From Sphingobacteriaceae bacterium (lineage in GTDB: Bacteria; Bacteroidota; Bacteroidia; Sphingobacteriales; Sphingobacteriaceae): a stretch of 33,776 nt of DNA. Shown in pieces: positions 20,132 through 29,176 of the stretch. A program made the translations under genes and the position numbers. The number at the start of each line of letters is the position of its first letter. Positions within the stretch are counted from its first letter, which is position 1. The DNA lies in assembly GCA_019752795.1 (NCBI GenBank), contig JAIELS010000124.1, positions 1 through 33,776 on the forward strand. Direction: 5' to 3'. The notes below the pieces were generated by a model that ran no database searches, had not been told where the DNA came from, and saw only the letters and a program-made list of their open reading frames with translations.

Positions 20132-21403
20132 ATGTTAAACGCTAAATCATTACTGATTTTTATTTCTTTGGTATTTGCTGTACCAATCCTAAAGGCTCAA
20201 GATACAGTTCAAAAGGTAATTCCAAATAGGTATAATAGTATAGAACAGCAGCAAAAACCTTATGTAATTTTAATTTCTATTGATGGTTTTAGATGGGATT
20301 TAGCAGATAAATATCAAGCTAAAAATTTAATTAAATTGAGAGAGAGCGGCGTGCAAGCAGATTATTTAAAAGCTTCTTATCCTTCTTTAACTTTTCCAAA
20401 TCATTATAGTATTGTAACTGGTTTATATCCTTCTCATCATGGTGTGGTAGACAATATCTTTTATGATAAGACGACTGATGTTTTATTTAAAAGGTCTGAT
20501 AAAAGTATGGCTGTAGATAGTACTTGGTATAAAGGTAAGCCACTTTGGGTATTGGCAGAACAGCAGAAGATGTTAAGTGCAATTTTTTATTGGCCAGGTT
20601 CTGAAATTAGTATGGATGGCATTAGGCCAACATATTATTATAATTATGATGAAATTATTCCGATAGAGAGACGAATTAATATTGTTAAAGACTGGCTAGA
20701 GTTGCCAGAAGAAAAGCGGCCACATTTTATTGCTTTATATTTTCCGCAGGTAGATAAAGCTGCACATAAATATAGCGTAGATTCAGAACAAACTAAAGCA
20801 GCAGTGCAATTAGTAGATGATGCAATTGGCAAAATGCTAGAAAATGCAAAGGCAACTGGTTTAGCTATAAATTTTATAGTATTGTCAGATCATGGGATGA
20901 CAACTGTTGACCAAGATAACACGATCGCTTTGCCTAAAGAGATAGACTTAAATCAATTTAAAGTACCAACAGGAACTGCCCTCTTGCACCTTTATGCTAA
21001 TAAAAAAGAATATATTAAGCCAACTTATAAAGCTTTAAAGTTAAATGCTAATGATTACGATGTTTATTTAAGCAAAGAAATCCCAAAGGCTTGGCACTAT
21101 AATAAAAAGGAGGATAGATATACTAGAGTAGGCGATATTTTACTAGTTCCACACTTGCCAAAAGTATTTAGCATAAATAATGCAAAGCCAGAGATGGGGC
21201 AACATGGCTTTAATCCTGCAATAACTGATATGCATGCCACATTTTATGCTTGGGGGCCACAATTCAAATCAGGCTTGAAAACTCCTGCATTCGAAAATGT
21301 AAATATTTACCCTTTAATTGCTAAAATTTTAGGCTTAACCTATACACAAAAGATAGACGGCAAGGAGAAGTACATAACGCCTATACTCAAATTAGCTAAT
21401 TAG
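20132..21403 (+). CDS. NPP-like nucleotide pyrophosphatase/phosphodiesterase (alkaline phosphatase superfamily)
   Basis: Signal peptide; YVILISIDGFRWDLADKY, YPSLTFPNHYSIVTGLYPSHHGVVDN, FIVLSDHGMT and MGQHGFNPAITDMHATFYAWGP. Confidence 0.92.
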   Translation: MLNAKSLLIFISLVFAVPILKAQDTVQKVIPNRYNSIEQQQKPYVILISIDGFRWDLADKYQAKNLIKLRESGVQADYLKASYPSLTFPNHYSIVTGLYPSHHGVVDNIFYDKTTDVLFKRSDKSMAVDSTWYKGKPLWVLAEQQKMLSAIFYWPGSEISMDGIRPTYYYNYDEIIPIERRINIVKDWLELPEEKRPHFIALYFPQVDKAAHKYSVDSEQTKAAVQLVDDAIGKMLENAKATGLAINFIVLSDHGMTTVDQDNTIALPKEIDLNQFKVPTGTALLHLYANKKEYIKPTYKALKLNANDYDVYLSKEIPKAWHYNKKEDRYTRVGDILLVPHLPKVFSINNAKPEMGQHGFNPAITDMHATFYAWGPQFKSGLKTPAFENVNIYPLIAKILGLTYTQKIDGKEKYITPILKLAN

Positions 21404-21448
21404 TTGTATCAGTAACAATTTCGTGTTTTTGCGTAATATTTAATTCAA

Positions 21449-21470
21449 TTTTAGATATTTATATCTAAAA
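21449..21470. repeat. Perfect inverted repeat, 10-bp arms with 2-nt spacer
   Basis: ttttagatat-tt-atatctaaaa directly upstream of the S10 peptidase ATG. Confidence 0.8.
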
Positions 21471-21485
21471 CCAAAACTATAAAAA

Positions 21486-23084
21486 ATGAAGAAAATATTT
21501 TGCGCTGCTCTTATTGCTTTAAGTATTGTAAGTTATGCAAATGCACAACAGCAGAGACCACAAGGTCAAAATGGCGCTAGACCTACGGGAGCTGCTACAG
21601 CAGCTACAACTACTCCAACAGTTGCTGTAAAAGACGAGTCAACAAAGATTAATTCGAATATTGCTTCAAGAACTATTGTTCCAGAAAGTGCAGTTATAAC
21701 AAATCACACTGTAACGATAAGAGGAAAAGCTGTACCTTATAAAGCTACTACTGGTACATTGCCAGTTTGGGATGAAGAAGGAAAACCAATTGCTGGCTTA
21801 TTTTATACTTATTATGAACGTACTGATGTGTCTACTAAAGAAAGAGAAAGCAGACCATTGGTTATTTCATTTAATGGAGGTCCAGGTTCAGCTTCTGTTT
21901 GGATGCACATTGCTTATACTGGTCCTGTAGTTTTAAATATAGACGATGAAGGTTATCCAGTTCAACCTTATGGTTATAAAGACAATAGCACTTCTATTTT
22001 AGATGTAGCTGATATTGTTTACATCGATCCTGTTAATACAGGGTATTCTCGTATTGTAGGTAATACGCCAGGAAGCAAATTTTTTGGTGTTAGAGCAGAT
22101 ATCAAATACTTGGCAGAATGGTTAAACACTTTTGTTACCCGCAACAACCGTTGGGCTTCTCCTAAATTTTTAATTGGCGAAAGTTATGGTACCACTCGTG
22201 TATCTGGTTTAGCATTAGAATTGCAAAGTAACCAATGGATGTATTTAAACGGTGTAATTTTAGTTTCACCAACAGATTTAGGTTTAGAGAGAGGTGCAGT
22301 TTTAGATGCTGCTTTACGTTTGCCTTACTTTGCAGCAACTGCTTGGTACCATAAAAAGTTACCTGCTGATTTGCAAGGTAAAAAATTAGAAGCTATGCTG
22401 CCGGAAGTAGAAGATTTTACCATTAATACACTTATCCCTGCAATTACTAAAGGCGGATTTTTACCAATGGCCGAAAAACAAAAAATCGCGGCGAAAATGG
22501 CTCGTTTTTCTGGTCTATCGGAAAAGGTAATTATGCAGAATAACTTAGATATATCAACTAATTTATTTTGGAAAGAGTTGTTACGTGATCAAGGTTTTAC
22601 AGTTGGTAGATTAGATTCGAGATATAAAGGTATTGATAAATCTGATGGAGGAACGGGACCAGATTACAATGCTGAGCTAACTTCTTGGTTGCATTCATTT
22701 ACACCAGCAATTAACATGTATTTGCGCAATGAGCTTAATTATAAAACTGATTTAAAATACAATATGTTTGGTCCAGTTAACCCATGGGATAATACAGGGA
22801 ATCGTACTGGAGATAATTTAAGAGCAGCTATGGCGCAAAATCCTTATTTACATGTATTAGTGCAGTCTGGATATTATGATGGTGCTTGTGATTATTTTAA
22901 TGCAAAATATAACATGTGGCAAATGGATCCAAGTGGTAAATTAAAAGACAGAATGAGCTGGGAAGGTTATGAAAGCGGACACATGATGTATTTACGTAAA
23001 CCAGATTTAAAATTGGGTAACGATCACATTAGAGATTTCATCGCTAAAGCAACGCCAAAACCAGGTACTCCGGCAAAATTTTAA
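21486..23084 (+). CDS. S10 family serine carboxypeptidase-like protein
   Basis: Signal peptide, Q/P/T-rich linker, SFNGGPGSASVWMHIAYTGP, LIGESYGTTRVSGLALEL, LVQSGYYDGACD and ESGHMMYLRKPDL. Confidence 0.92.
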   Translation: MKKIFCAALIALSIVSYANAQQQRPQGQNGARPTGAATAATTTPTVAVKDESTKINSNIASRTIVPESAVITNHTVTIRGKAVPYKATTGTLPVWDEEGKPIAGLFYTYYERTDVSTKERESRPLVISFNGGPGSASVWMHIAYTGPVVLNIDDEGYPVQPYGYKDNSTSILDVADIVYIDPVNTGYSRIVGNTPGSKFFGVRADIKYLAEWLNTFVTRNNRWASPKFLIGESYGTTRVSGLALELQSNQWMYLNGVILVSPTDLGLERGAVLDAALRLPYFAATAWYHKKLPADLQGKKLEAMLPEVEDFTINTLIPAITKGGFLPMAEKQKIAAKMARFSGLSEKVIMQNNLDISTNLFWKELLRDQGFTVGRLDSRYKGIDKSDGGTGPDYNAELTSWLHSFTPAINMYLRNELNYKTDLKYNMFGPVNPWDNTGNRTGDNLRAAMAQNPYLHVLVQSGYYDGACDYFNAKYNMWQMDPSGKLKDRMSWEGYESGHMMYLRKPDLKLGNDHIRDFIAKATPKPGTPAKF

Positions 23085-23104
23085 AAAAGATTTAATCATT
23101 TAAT

Positions 23105-23151
23105 AATCATCCAATGAGAGGAAAAGTAAATTATCCTTTCGTTGGATGATT
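23105..23151 (+). terminator. Intrinsic terminator of the S10 peptidase gene
   Basis: aatcatccaa pairs with ttggatgatt, followed by a T tract. Confidence 0.65.
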
Positions 23152-23173
23152 TTTTGTATATTCATAATTAGAT

Positions 23174-23485
23174 ATGGAATTTGTATTCATAATTATTTGT
23201 GTGCTTTTTATAGCGCTGGCTTTTATTTTAACAGAAAATAATGCCAAATATCTTTTGGCTGGTTACAATACCATGTCTCCAAAAGAAAGAAAAAAAGTAG
23301 ATATTAAAGGATTGATAGCCTATTTTAAAAGGTTTTTTATTTTTTTAGGAGTTTCATTAATGATAGTTGGTTTAACAGCAGGTTATTATTTAAGTGAAAA
23401 GAATACGGCTTTAATCTTCAGCTTTTATATCATTATTGCTTGTATTTATTTGGTCATCAGTAGTCAAAAATTTTATAAAAAATAA
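23174..23485 (+). CDS. Small membrane protein, DUF3784-like
   Basis: 103 aa with three hydrophobic segments and LLAGYNTMSPKERKKVDIKGL, which resembles DUF3784 proteins. Confidence 0.7.
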   Translation: MEFVFIIICVLFIALAFILTENNAKYLLAGYNTMSPKERKKVDIKGLIAYFKRFFIFLGVSLMIVGLTAGYYLSEKNTALIFSFYIIIACIYLVISSQKFYKK

Positions 23486-23601
23486 TAATTTATAGAAAGT
23501 ATAAACTAATATCGATTAACATTTAAGTGTATTATCCCTATAATTAACAAGCGTATTTATGCTTTGATAATTTTACACTATTGTTTTTCAGCTTTATTGT
23601 T

Positions 23602-23609
23602 TAATTTTG
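23602..23609 (+). promoter_or_regulatory. Candidate -7 element for accA
   Basis: TAATTTTG matches TAnnTTTG; TTG at 23581-23583 gives an 18-nt spacer. Confidence 0.5.
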
Positions 23610-23619
23610 TAGCCCGCTT

Positions 23620-24585
23620 ATGGAACAGATCAAAACATCATTCGATTTCGAAAAGCCTTTGGCTGATTTAATTCAACAAATTGAAAAGGTAAAGCAAATT
23701 GCTGAGAAAACTAAAGTAGACATGTCTGCAACTCTAGCAGAACTTGACGAAAAAGTAGCAAATACTAAGAAAGACCTTTATAATAATTTAACTGGATGGC
23801 AAAAAGTGCAAATGTCACGTCATGCAGAAAGACCACAAACTTTAGATTATATCAATATGATTTGCGATGATTTCATCGAAATGCATGGGGATAGAACAGT
23901 TAAGGACGATAAAGCAATTATTGGTGGTTTTGCTACAATAGATGGTCAAACAGTAATGATTATCGGTCACCAAAAAGGTAAAAACACCAAAGAACGTCAA
24001 TACCGTAACTTCGGAATGGCAAATCCTGAAGGTTATAGAAAGGCATTGCGTTTAATGCGCTTGGCAGAAAAATTTAACAAACCAGTTATTTCTTTTATCG
24101 ATACTATGGGCGCCTACCCAGGTTTAGAAGCAGAAGAACGTGGACAAGGTGAAGCAATTGCTCGTAATTTGTTAGAAATGTCTGTGTTAAAGGTGCCAAT
24201 TATTTGTTTTGTAATCGGCGAAGGCGCTTCTGGTGGAGCTTTAGGGATTGGTATTGGAGATCATGTTTACATGTTAGAACATACTTGGTATTCTGTAATT
24301 TCTCCAGAATCTTGTTCATCTATTTTATGGAGAAGCTGGGATTTTAAAGAAAAAGCTGCAGAGTGTTTAAAGCTGACTTCAGAAGATATGTTCAAAAACC
24401 AATTGATTGATGGAATTGTAAAAGAACCATTGGGTGGTGCACATCAAAATCCTGAATTAATGGGAGAGACTTTGAAAGCACAAATCTTAAAAGATTTAAA
24501 AACATTAAAAAAAGTAGATACAGAAAAACTAATTGCAACCAGAATTGATAAGTTCTGTGCAATGGGCGTAGTAGTTGAAGGATAA
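23620..24585 (+). CDS. accA: Acetyl-CoA carboxylase carboxyltransferase subunit alpha
   Basis: [91 protein letters not shown] and [15 protein letters not shown]. Confidence 0.98.
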   Translation: MEQIKTSFDFEKPLADLIQQIEKVKQIAEKTKVDMSATLAELDEKVANTKKDLYNNLTGWQKVQMSRHAERPQTLDYINMICDDFIEMHGDRTVKDDKAIIGGFATIDGQTVMIIGHQKGKNTKERQYRNFGMANPEGYRKALRLMRLAEKFNKPVISFIDTMGAYPGLEAEERGQGEAIARNLLEMSVLKVPIICFVIGEGASGGALGIGIGDHVYMLEHTWYSVISPESCSSILWRSWDFKEKAAECLKLTSEDMFKNQLIDGIVKEPLGGAHQNPELMGETLKAQILKDLKTLKKVDTEKLIATRIDKFCAMGVVVEG

Positions 24586-24601
24586 TTCATCTTAATAGTA
24601 T

Positions 24602-24638
24602 AAAAAAGCCTTCTAATTATGTATTAGAAGGCTTTTTT
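24602..24638. terminator. Intrinsic terminator after accA
   Basis: 16-bp perfect stem aaaaaagccttctaat/attagaaggctttttt with a 5-nt loop. Confidence 0.85.
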
Positions 24639-24659
24639 GTGAATTGAAATGTTCAAGTA

Positions 24660-24746
24660 TCGTCATTCCCGCGAAGGCGGGAAACCTAAAGCGATCGAAG
24701 GTATTATATTTCGCATTACGATACCCAATCGAGTTGGGTATGACGA
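24660..24746. repeat. Compound intergenic repeat with terminal inverted repeats and two internal hairpins
   Basis: tcgtcat (24660-24666)/atgacga (24740-24746); ttcccgc-gaag-gcgggaa (24666-24683); tacccaa-tcgag-ttgggta (24722-24740). Confidence 0.7.
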
Positions 24747-24779
24747 AATCACCACGAAAATGATATGTTTTGATATAAT

Positions 24780-25379
24780 TTAATGTTTCAACTTAGCTTT
24801 AAATAATTTTTCTAGTTTTTCCATTTTTGGTAAAATTACTAAGCGACAATAAGGTTGCTCTCCATTTTTAATAAAATAATCTTGATGGTAGTTTTCTGCT
24901 ACATAGAAAGTTGACGCTTTATCGATTGCAGTTACAATAGGGTTATCAAAAGCTTTAGTTTTGTTTAATTCTTCTTTATACTTAGTGGCGATTTGCTTTT
25001 GTTCTTCAGAATGATAAAAAATAACTGATCTGTATTGTGTGCCTACATCAGCGCCTTGTCTATTTAATGTGGTAGGATCATGGCTTTTCCAAAAAATTTC
25101 TAAAAGCTCTTCAAAACTAATTTTTGCAGGATCGAAACTAATTTCTAAAACTTCCGCATGATTAGTTTCTCCAGTGCAAACATCTTCGTAAGTTGGATTC
25201 GGGATATCGCCACCTTCGTAGCCAGATGTTACACTAACAACGCCATTTATACGCTGAAATATTGCCTCTGTACACCAGAAACAACCCATGCCGAAAGTAG
25301 CTTTTTGTAATTTTTGTTTTTGCGCATTAGCCTCATTCATGGTTAGTAAGATTAAAAATAGGAATACTATTCTTTTCAT
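24780..25379 (-). CDS. msrA: Peptide-methionine (S)-S-oxide reductase with signal peptide
   Basis: KATFGMGCFWCTEAIFQRINGVVSVTSGYEGG, HAEVLEISFDP and YRSVIFYHSEEQ; N-terminal MKRIVFLFLILLTMNEANAQ. Confidence 0.96.
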   Translation of the reverse strand: MKRIVFLFLILLTMNEANAQKQKLQKATFGMGCFWCTEAIFQRINGVVSVTSGYEGGDIPNPTYEDVCTGETNHAEVLEISFDPAKISFEELLEIFWKSHDPTTLNRQGADVGTQYRSVIFYHSEEQKQIATKYKEELNKTKAFDNPIVTAIDKASTFYVAENYHQDYFIKNGEQPYCRLVILPKMEKLEKLFKAKLKH

Positions 25380-25600
25380 TGCTCTGTGTTTTAATTTAGT
25401 AATTAACGTAAATCAAGATAGGATAGTTTTTTGATATATAAACTGCTCTAAATTATGATATTGATATGAAATTAAATCAAACTGCTTTTGTTAACAACTT
25501 AAAAAGCTGTTTTATAGCTCGTTAATTAACAAAAATAATACAGATTGTTAATTATTAACATATCTTTTCTAAATTTAACTATTCATTAAAAATAATAGAT

Positions 25601-26563
25601 ATGTCTACACCTTATATTCCATGCCTAGACTTAGGTAGTTACGTTAATGGCAATGAAGAGCAACGCAAAAAGTTTTCAGATGATTTGGGAAGAGCTTTTA
25701 ACGAATCTGGTTTCGTAACCATTACCAATCATGGTATCAGTCAAGATTTAATTGACAAGTTATATGTAAATATTAAAGCAGCTTTTGCTTTACCAGTAGA
25801 AACTAAGCGTAAATATGAGAAACCAGAATTAGCTGGACAGCGTGGTTATACCAGTGCAGGTAAAGAAACTGCAAAAGGTGCTAAAACGGCTGATTTAAAA
25901 GAATTTTGGCAAATTGGTAATGAAGTAACCGATGGCGATCCAATTAAAAATGAATATCCTGATAACGAAGTTTTAGAAGAAATCCCACAATTTAATAACG
26001 TTACAAGAGAAATTTATCAAAAATTAGAAGAAAACGGGAAGCATCTTTTGCGTGCTATTGCTACCTATTTACAATTACCAATTGATTATTTCGACAAACA
26101 TGTGCACAATGGAAATTCAATTTTAAGAGGGATACATTATTTTCCGATTGAAAATCCTGATGAATTACCTGCAGATGCAGTGAGGGCAGGAGCGCACGAG
26201 GATATTAATCTCATTACTTTGTTAATTGGTGCAAGTGCTGATGGATTAGAGGTATTAACAGCAAGTAAAGAATGGTTGGCCATTAAAGCTGCACATAGTG
26301 ATATTGTAGTAAATGTTGGCGATATGTTGCAAAGATTAACCAATAATAAACTAAAATCTACTACACATAGAGTGGTAAATCCACCTCGCGAATTGATGAG
26401 AACATCCCGTTTCTCGGTGCCATTTTTCTTACATCCGCGTAGCGATATGGATTTAACCAGTTTGCCATCAACAATTGACGCCGAACACCCTAAAGCTTAT
26501 AGCAATATGACTGCCGGAGAATATTTAGATGAACGTTTAAGAGAAATAGGATTGAAGAAATAA
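25601..26563 (+). CDS. Isopenicillin N synthase-like 2-oxoglutarate/Fe(II) oxygenase
   Basis: FVTITNHGISQDLIDKLY, HEDINLITLLIGASADGLEVL (HxD), THRVVNPP (distal His) and SRFSVPFFLHP (RxS). Confidence 0.93.
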   Translation: MSTPYIPCLDLGSYVNGNEEQRKKFSDDLGRAFNESGFVTITNHGISQDLIDKLYVNIKAAFALPVETKRKYEKPELAGQRGYTSAGKETAKGAKTADLKEFWQIGNEVTDGDPIKNEYPDNEVLEEIPQFNNVTREIYQKLEENGKHLLRAIATYLQLPIDYFDKHVHNGNSILRGIHYFPIENPDELPADAVRAGAHEDINLITLLIGASADGLEVLTASKEWLAIKAAHSDIVVNVGDMLQRLTNNKLKSTTHRVVNPPRELMRTSRFSVPFFLHPRSDMDLTSLPSTIDAEHPKAYSNMTAGEYLDERLREIGLKK

Positions 26564-26589
26564 TTTAAATTTATTTAAACAATTAAATT

Positions 26590-26614
26590 AAAGCGCTAAA
26601 TATTTTGGCGCTTT
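26590..26614 (+). terminator. Intrinsic terminator after the 2OG-Fe(II) oxygenase
   Basis: aaagcgctaaa/ttttggcgcttt stem (one G-T pair) with a T tract. Confidence 0.75.
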
Positions 26615-26661
26615 TTTTAAGTCAATATTATGTACATAAGTGAGTTAAAATTTAGATCTAA

Positions 26662-27264
26662 ATGAAATGTAAACTAATCACACTGTTGCTTATTTTAATA
26701 AGCTCACAATTATATAGTCAAAATAAAATAGCTACTATAAATGGTTTAGTACACAATAAAACATTTACCTATGCCTATTTATACGATTTTGACAATAAGG
26801 AAACTAAGGTATGCCAAATTGTTGCTGACAAGTTTAAATTTGAGCTGGAGATTGAAAAGGAATTAAAAATATATAAGTTATTTCTCGGTTCTGAAAGTTC
26901 GATTTTACCTGAAAACCAAATTGAACATCGAATTCAGGACCGTTCTGGAACAAGGATGATCGCTTTAGAAAATATGAACATTGATATTACCGATGGAGTA
27001 ATGAGTGCTATAATTGAAGGTGGCGAGTTAAACAAATCGTTAGATGAAATGAATATCACTATAAAAAATTTTGATTATGATAGTTATTTTGAAAAATTTC
27101 CAGATTCTCCAGTATCTATTTTATTTCTGAAAGCATTAGTTAGAATAAGCAAGGCTCCTATTCTTGATTCACCAATAAATGTGCAATCTTTTTACACAAA
27201 GCTTTCTGATCGGCTAAAAAATTCTGAAGACGGAAAAATACTTTACGCAAGCATTTTTAAATAG
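26662..27264 (+). CDS. Hypothetical secreted protein, DUF4369-like
   Basis: Signal peptide MKCKLITLLLILISSQLYSQ, then a beta-rich domain (IATINGLVHNKTFTYAYLYDFDNKETKVCQIVADKFKFELE) resembling the DUF4369 N-domain; no thioredoxin CxxC domain. Confidence 0.5.
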   Translation: MKCKLITLLLILISSQLYSQNKIATINGLVHNKTFTYAYLYDFDNKETKVCQIVADKFKFELEIEKELKIYKLFLGSESSILPENQIEHRIQDRSGTRMIALENMNIDITDGVMSAIIEGGELNKSLDEMNITIKNFDYDSYFEKFPDSPVSILFLKALVRISKAPILDSPINVQSFYTKLSDRLKNSEDGKILYASIFK

Positions 27265-27274
27265 CAGAGTAGTG

Positions 27275-27296
27275 ATTTGGCTATTAATAGCCAAAT
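27275..27296. repeat. 22-bp perfect palindrome
   Basis: atttggctatt/aatagccaaat with no spacer. Confidence 0.8.
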
Positions 27297-27346
27297 ATTA
27301 TATACAACAAAAGCGCTAATCATTTAGCGCTTTTGTTGTATATAAT
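27297..27346. terminator. 23-bp perfect-stem hairpin between convergent genes, probable bidirectional terminator
   Basis: attatatacaacaaaagcgctaa (27297-27319), loop tcat, ttagcgcttttgttgtatataat (27324-27346). Confidence 0.75.
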
Positions 27347-27361
27347 CGAAAATTTATTAAC

Positions 27362-29176
27362 CTACATTCCCTTATCTATTGCCCTATTAATCGCATCTTG
27401 TATTCTTGGCCTGATATTCAATTTACCCAATTGTTCGCTAACACCTGGGTTAACACGGTTTGATAAAAAGATATAAACCAATCCTCTTGCTGGGTCTACC
27501 CAAACGCCAATTCCAGTGTAACCAGTATGACCAAAAGTTTGAGGCGACGCCAATTCAGAAGGGTATTTTTTTGTTAAGTCTGGATCCCAACGGTCGAAAC
27601 CTAAACCTCTTCTGCTCACATCAGATTGCTTTGTTGTAAACATTTCTACTGTTTCAGGTTTAAAGTATTGTTCTCCACCGTAAGTTCCTTTATTCAACAG
27701 CATTTGATAATAGGTCGCTAAATCGCTAGCATTACCAAATAAACCAGCATGCCCAGCAACACCTCCTTTTAATGCGGCACCTTGATCGTGTACATAGCCT
27801 TCTAATAAGGTTTTTCTAAATATTTGATCATCTTCTGTAGGTACAATTTGTTCTTTTGTAAAACGATTTCTTGGTAAGTATCCTGCAGTGTGCATGCCTA
27901 ATGGCGTATAGAAATTATCCAAAACATATTGCTGTTCTGGTTTTTCAGAAATATGTTCTACAATGTCTTGCATTACGTACATGCTGATATCGCTATAAAC
28001 ATACGTGCCTCTAGTTTTTATAGGTGAGTTTAACATTTTAGGCCACATGAAATCACTAAAAAAGCCTTTTTTGATGTAATAGTTATCGGCAACTTTGGTA
28101 GGGAATGTAGCGGATGAATCTCTACTGTAATCTCCTTCTTTGATATTATTGTGAAAAGGAATATAAGGAATAAAACCCGCTTGGTGCAACATTACTTCAC
28201 GAACATTAATTGCATTCATCGGAGTATTTCTTGCTCTAGGAATATAGTAACCAATATTGGTGTCTAACTTTAGTTTTCCTTGTTCAACCAACCTCATTAC
28301 TGTTGGTGTGGTAGCAGTAACCTTTGTAACCGATGCCAAATCAAATATATCCGTTACTTTATTTTTGATAATATTATCATAAGTGTGAGAACCGAAAGCT
28401 TTGTTGTAAATCACTTTTCCATCTTTTGCTACTAAAACCACAATGCCAGGAGCAGCTTTACCGTCAATTGCTTCTAAAGCGATTTTATCAATCTCTTTTA
28501 AATTTTCAGAATTTACACCAGCATCCTCTGGAACTGTATATTTTAAACGAGTTACATTTGTGCTATACCCAGAACCTACCGTATACTTGCCCGAAAATTC
28601 TTTTGATAAGGTTTTTTGAACTGCAATACCGCCAAAAACAATTTGCGGAACAACCATTGCAGCTTCCAAGCTATTTTGTGGACACCAAATAACTGGCGCA
28701 GTTAAATGATCAAAAGCATCTAAACTTTTACCATCTCCAAAAACAGCTAAAACAATCTTTTTATGTTTTGTAATGTCGTTGATAAAATTAGTAAAACGTT
28801 CATTTTTAGTCATTTGGTCAGTAATGGCAATTATTACTGTGCTGTAATATTTTAAATCGTCTGCTAAATCATTTAAAGTTGTAGAGTCTTTATATTTTTC
28901 GGCATTTAATGGGGTAATTTCTGCGTATTTATTCAATAAGCTATCAAAAGCAATTTGATGAGTGAATCCTAAATTAATTGAAGCAATTTTCTGCTCTGCC
29001 AACTTAGTAATTGGGATAAGACTTTGTTGATTATTTAAAAGAACAGTGCTATTAGCTATTGCATTAATTGTTTTTAACCTGCTTTCATTTTTTTTATGCT
29101 CTTGAGCGCAAGCACATAAAGTAAATATAAATACAAAGCAAATGGCGATAATTCCCGTTAACTTATTTTTTCTCAT
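27362..29176 (-). CDS. Beta-lactamase-family serine hydrolase with N-terminal GH3-C-like domain
   Basis: Signal peptide; ANSTVLLNNQQSLIPI resembles GH3 C-domain; C-terminal FDLASVTKVTATTPTVMRLVEQGKL (SxxK), YSDIS and GHTGYTG are class C/DUF3887-like beta-lactamase motifs. MRKNKLTG start at 29176 is preferred to 29191. Confidence 0.85.
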   Translation of the reverse strand: MRKNKLTGIIAICFVFIFTLCACAQEHKKNESRLKTINAIANSTVLLNNQQSLIPITKLAEQKIASINLGFTHQIAFDSLLNKYAEITPLNAEKYKDSTTLNDLADDLKYYSTVIIAITDQMTKNERFTNFINDITKHKKIVLAVFGDGKSLDAFDHLTAPVIWCPQNSLEAAMVVPQIVFGGIAVQKTLSKEFSGKYTVGSGYSTNVTRLKYTVPEDAGVNSENLKEIDKIALEAIDGKAAPGIVVLVAKDGKVIYNKAFGSHTYDNIIKNKVTDIFDLASVTKVTATTPTVMRLVEQGKLKLDTNIGYYIPRARNTPMNAINVREVMLHQAGFIPYIPFHNNIKEGDYSRDSSATFPTKVADNYYIKKGFFSDFMWPKMLNSPIKTRGTYVYSDISMYVMQDIVEHISEKPEQQYVLDNFYTPLGMHTAGYLPRNRFTKEQIVPTEDDQIFRKTLLEGYVHDQGAALKGGVAGHAGLFGNASDLATYYQMLLNKGTYGGEQYFKPETVEMFTTKQSDVSRRGLGFDRWDPDLTKKYPSELASPQTFGHTGYTGIGVWVDPARGLVYIFLSNRVNPGVSEQLGKLNIRPRIQDAINRAIDKGM

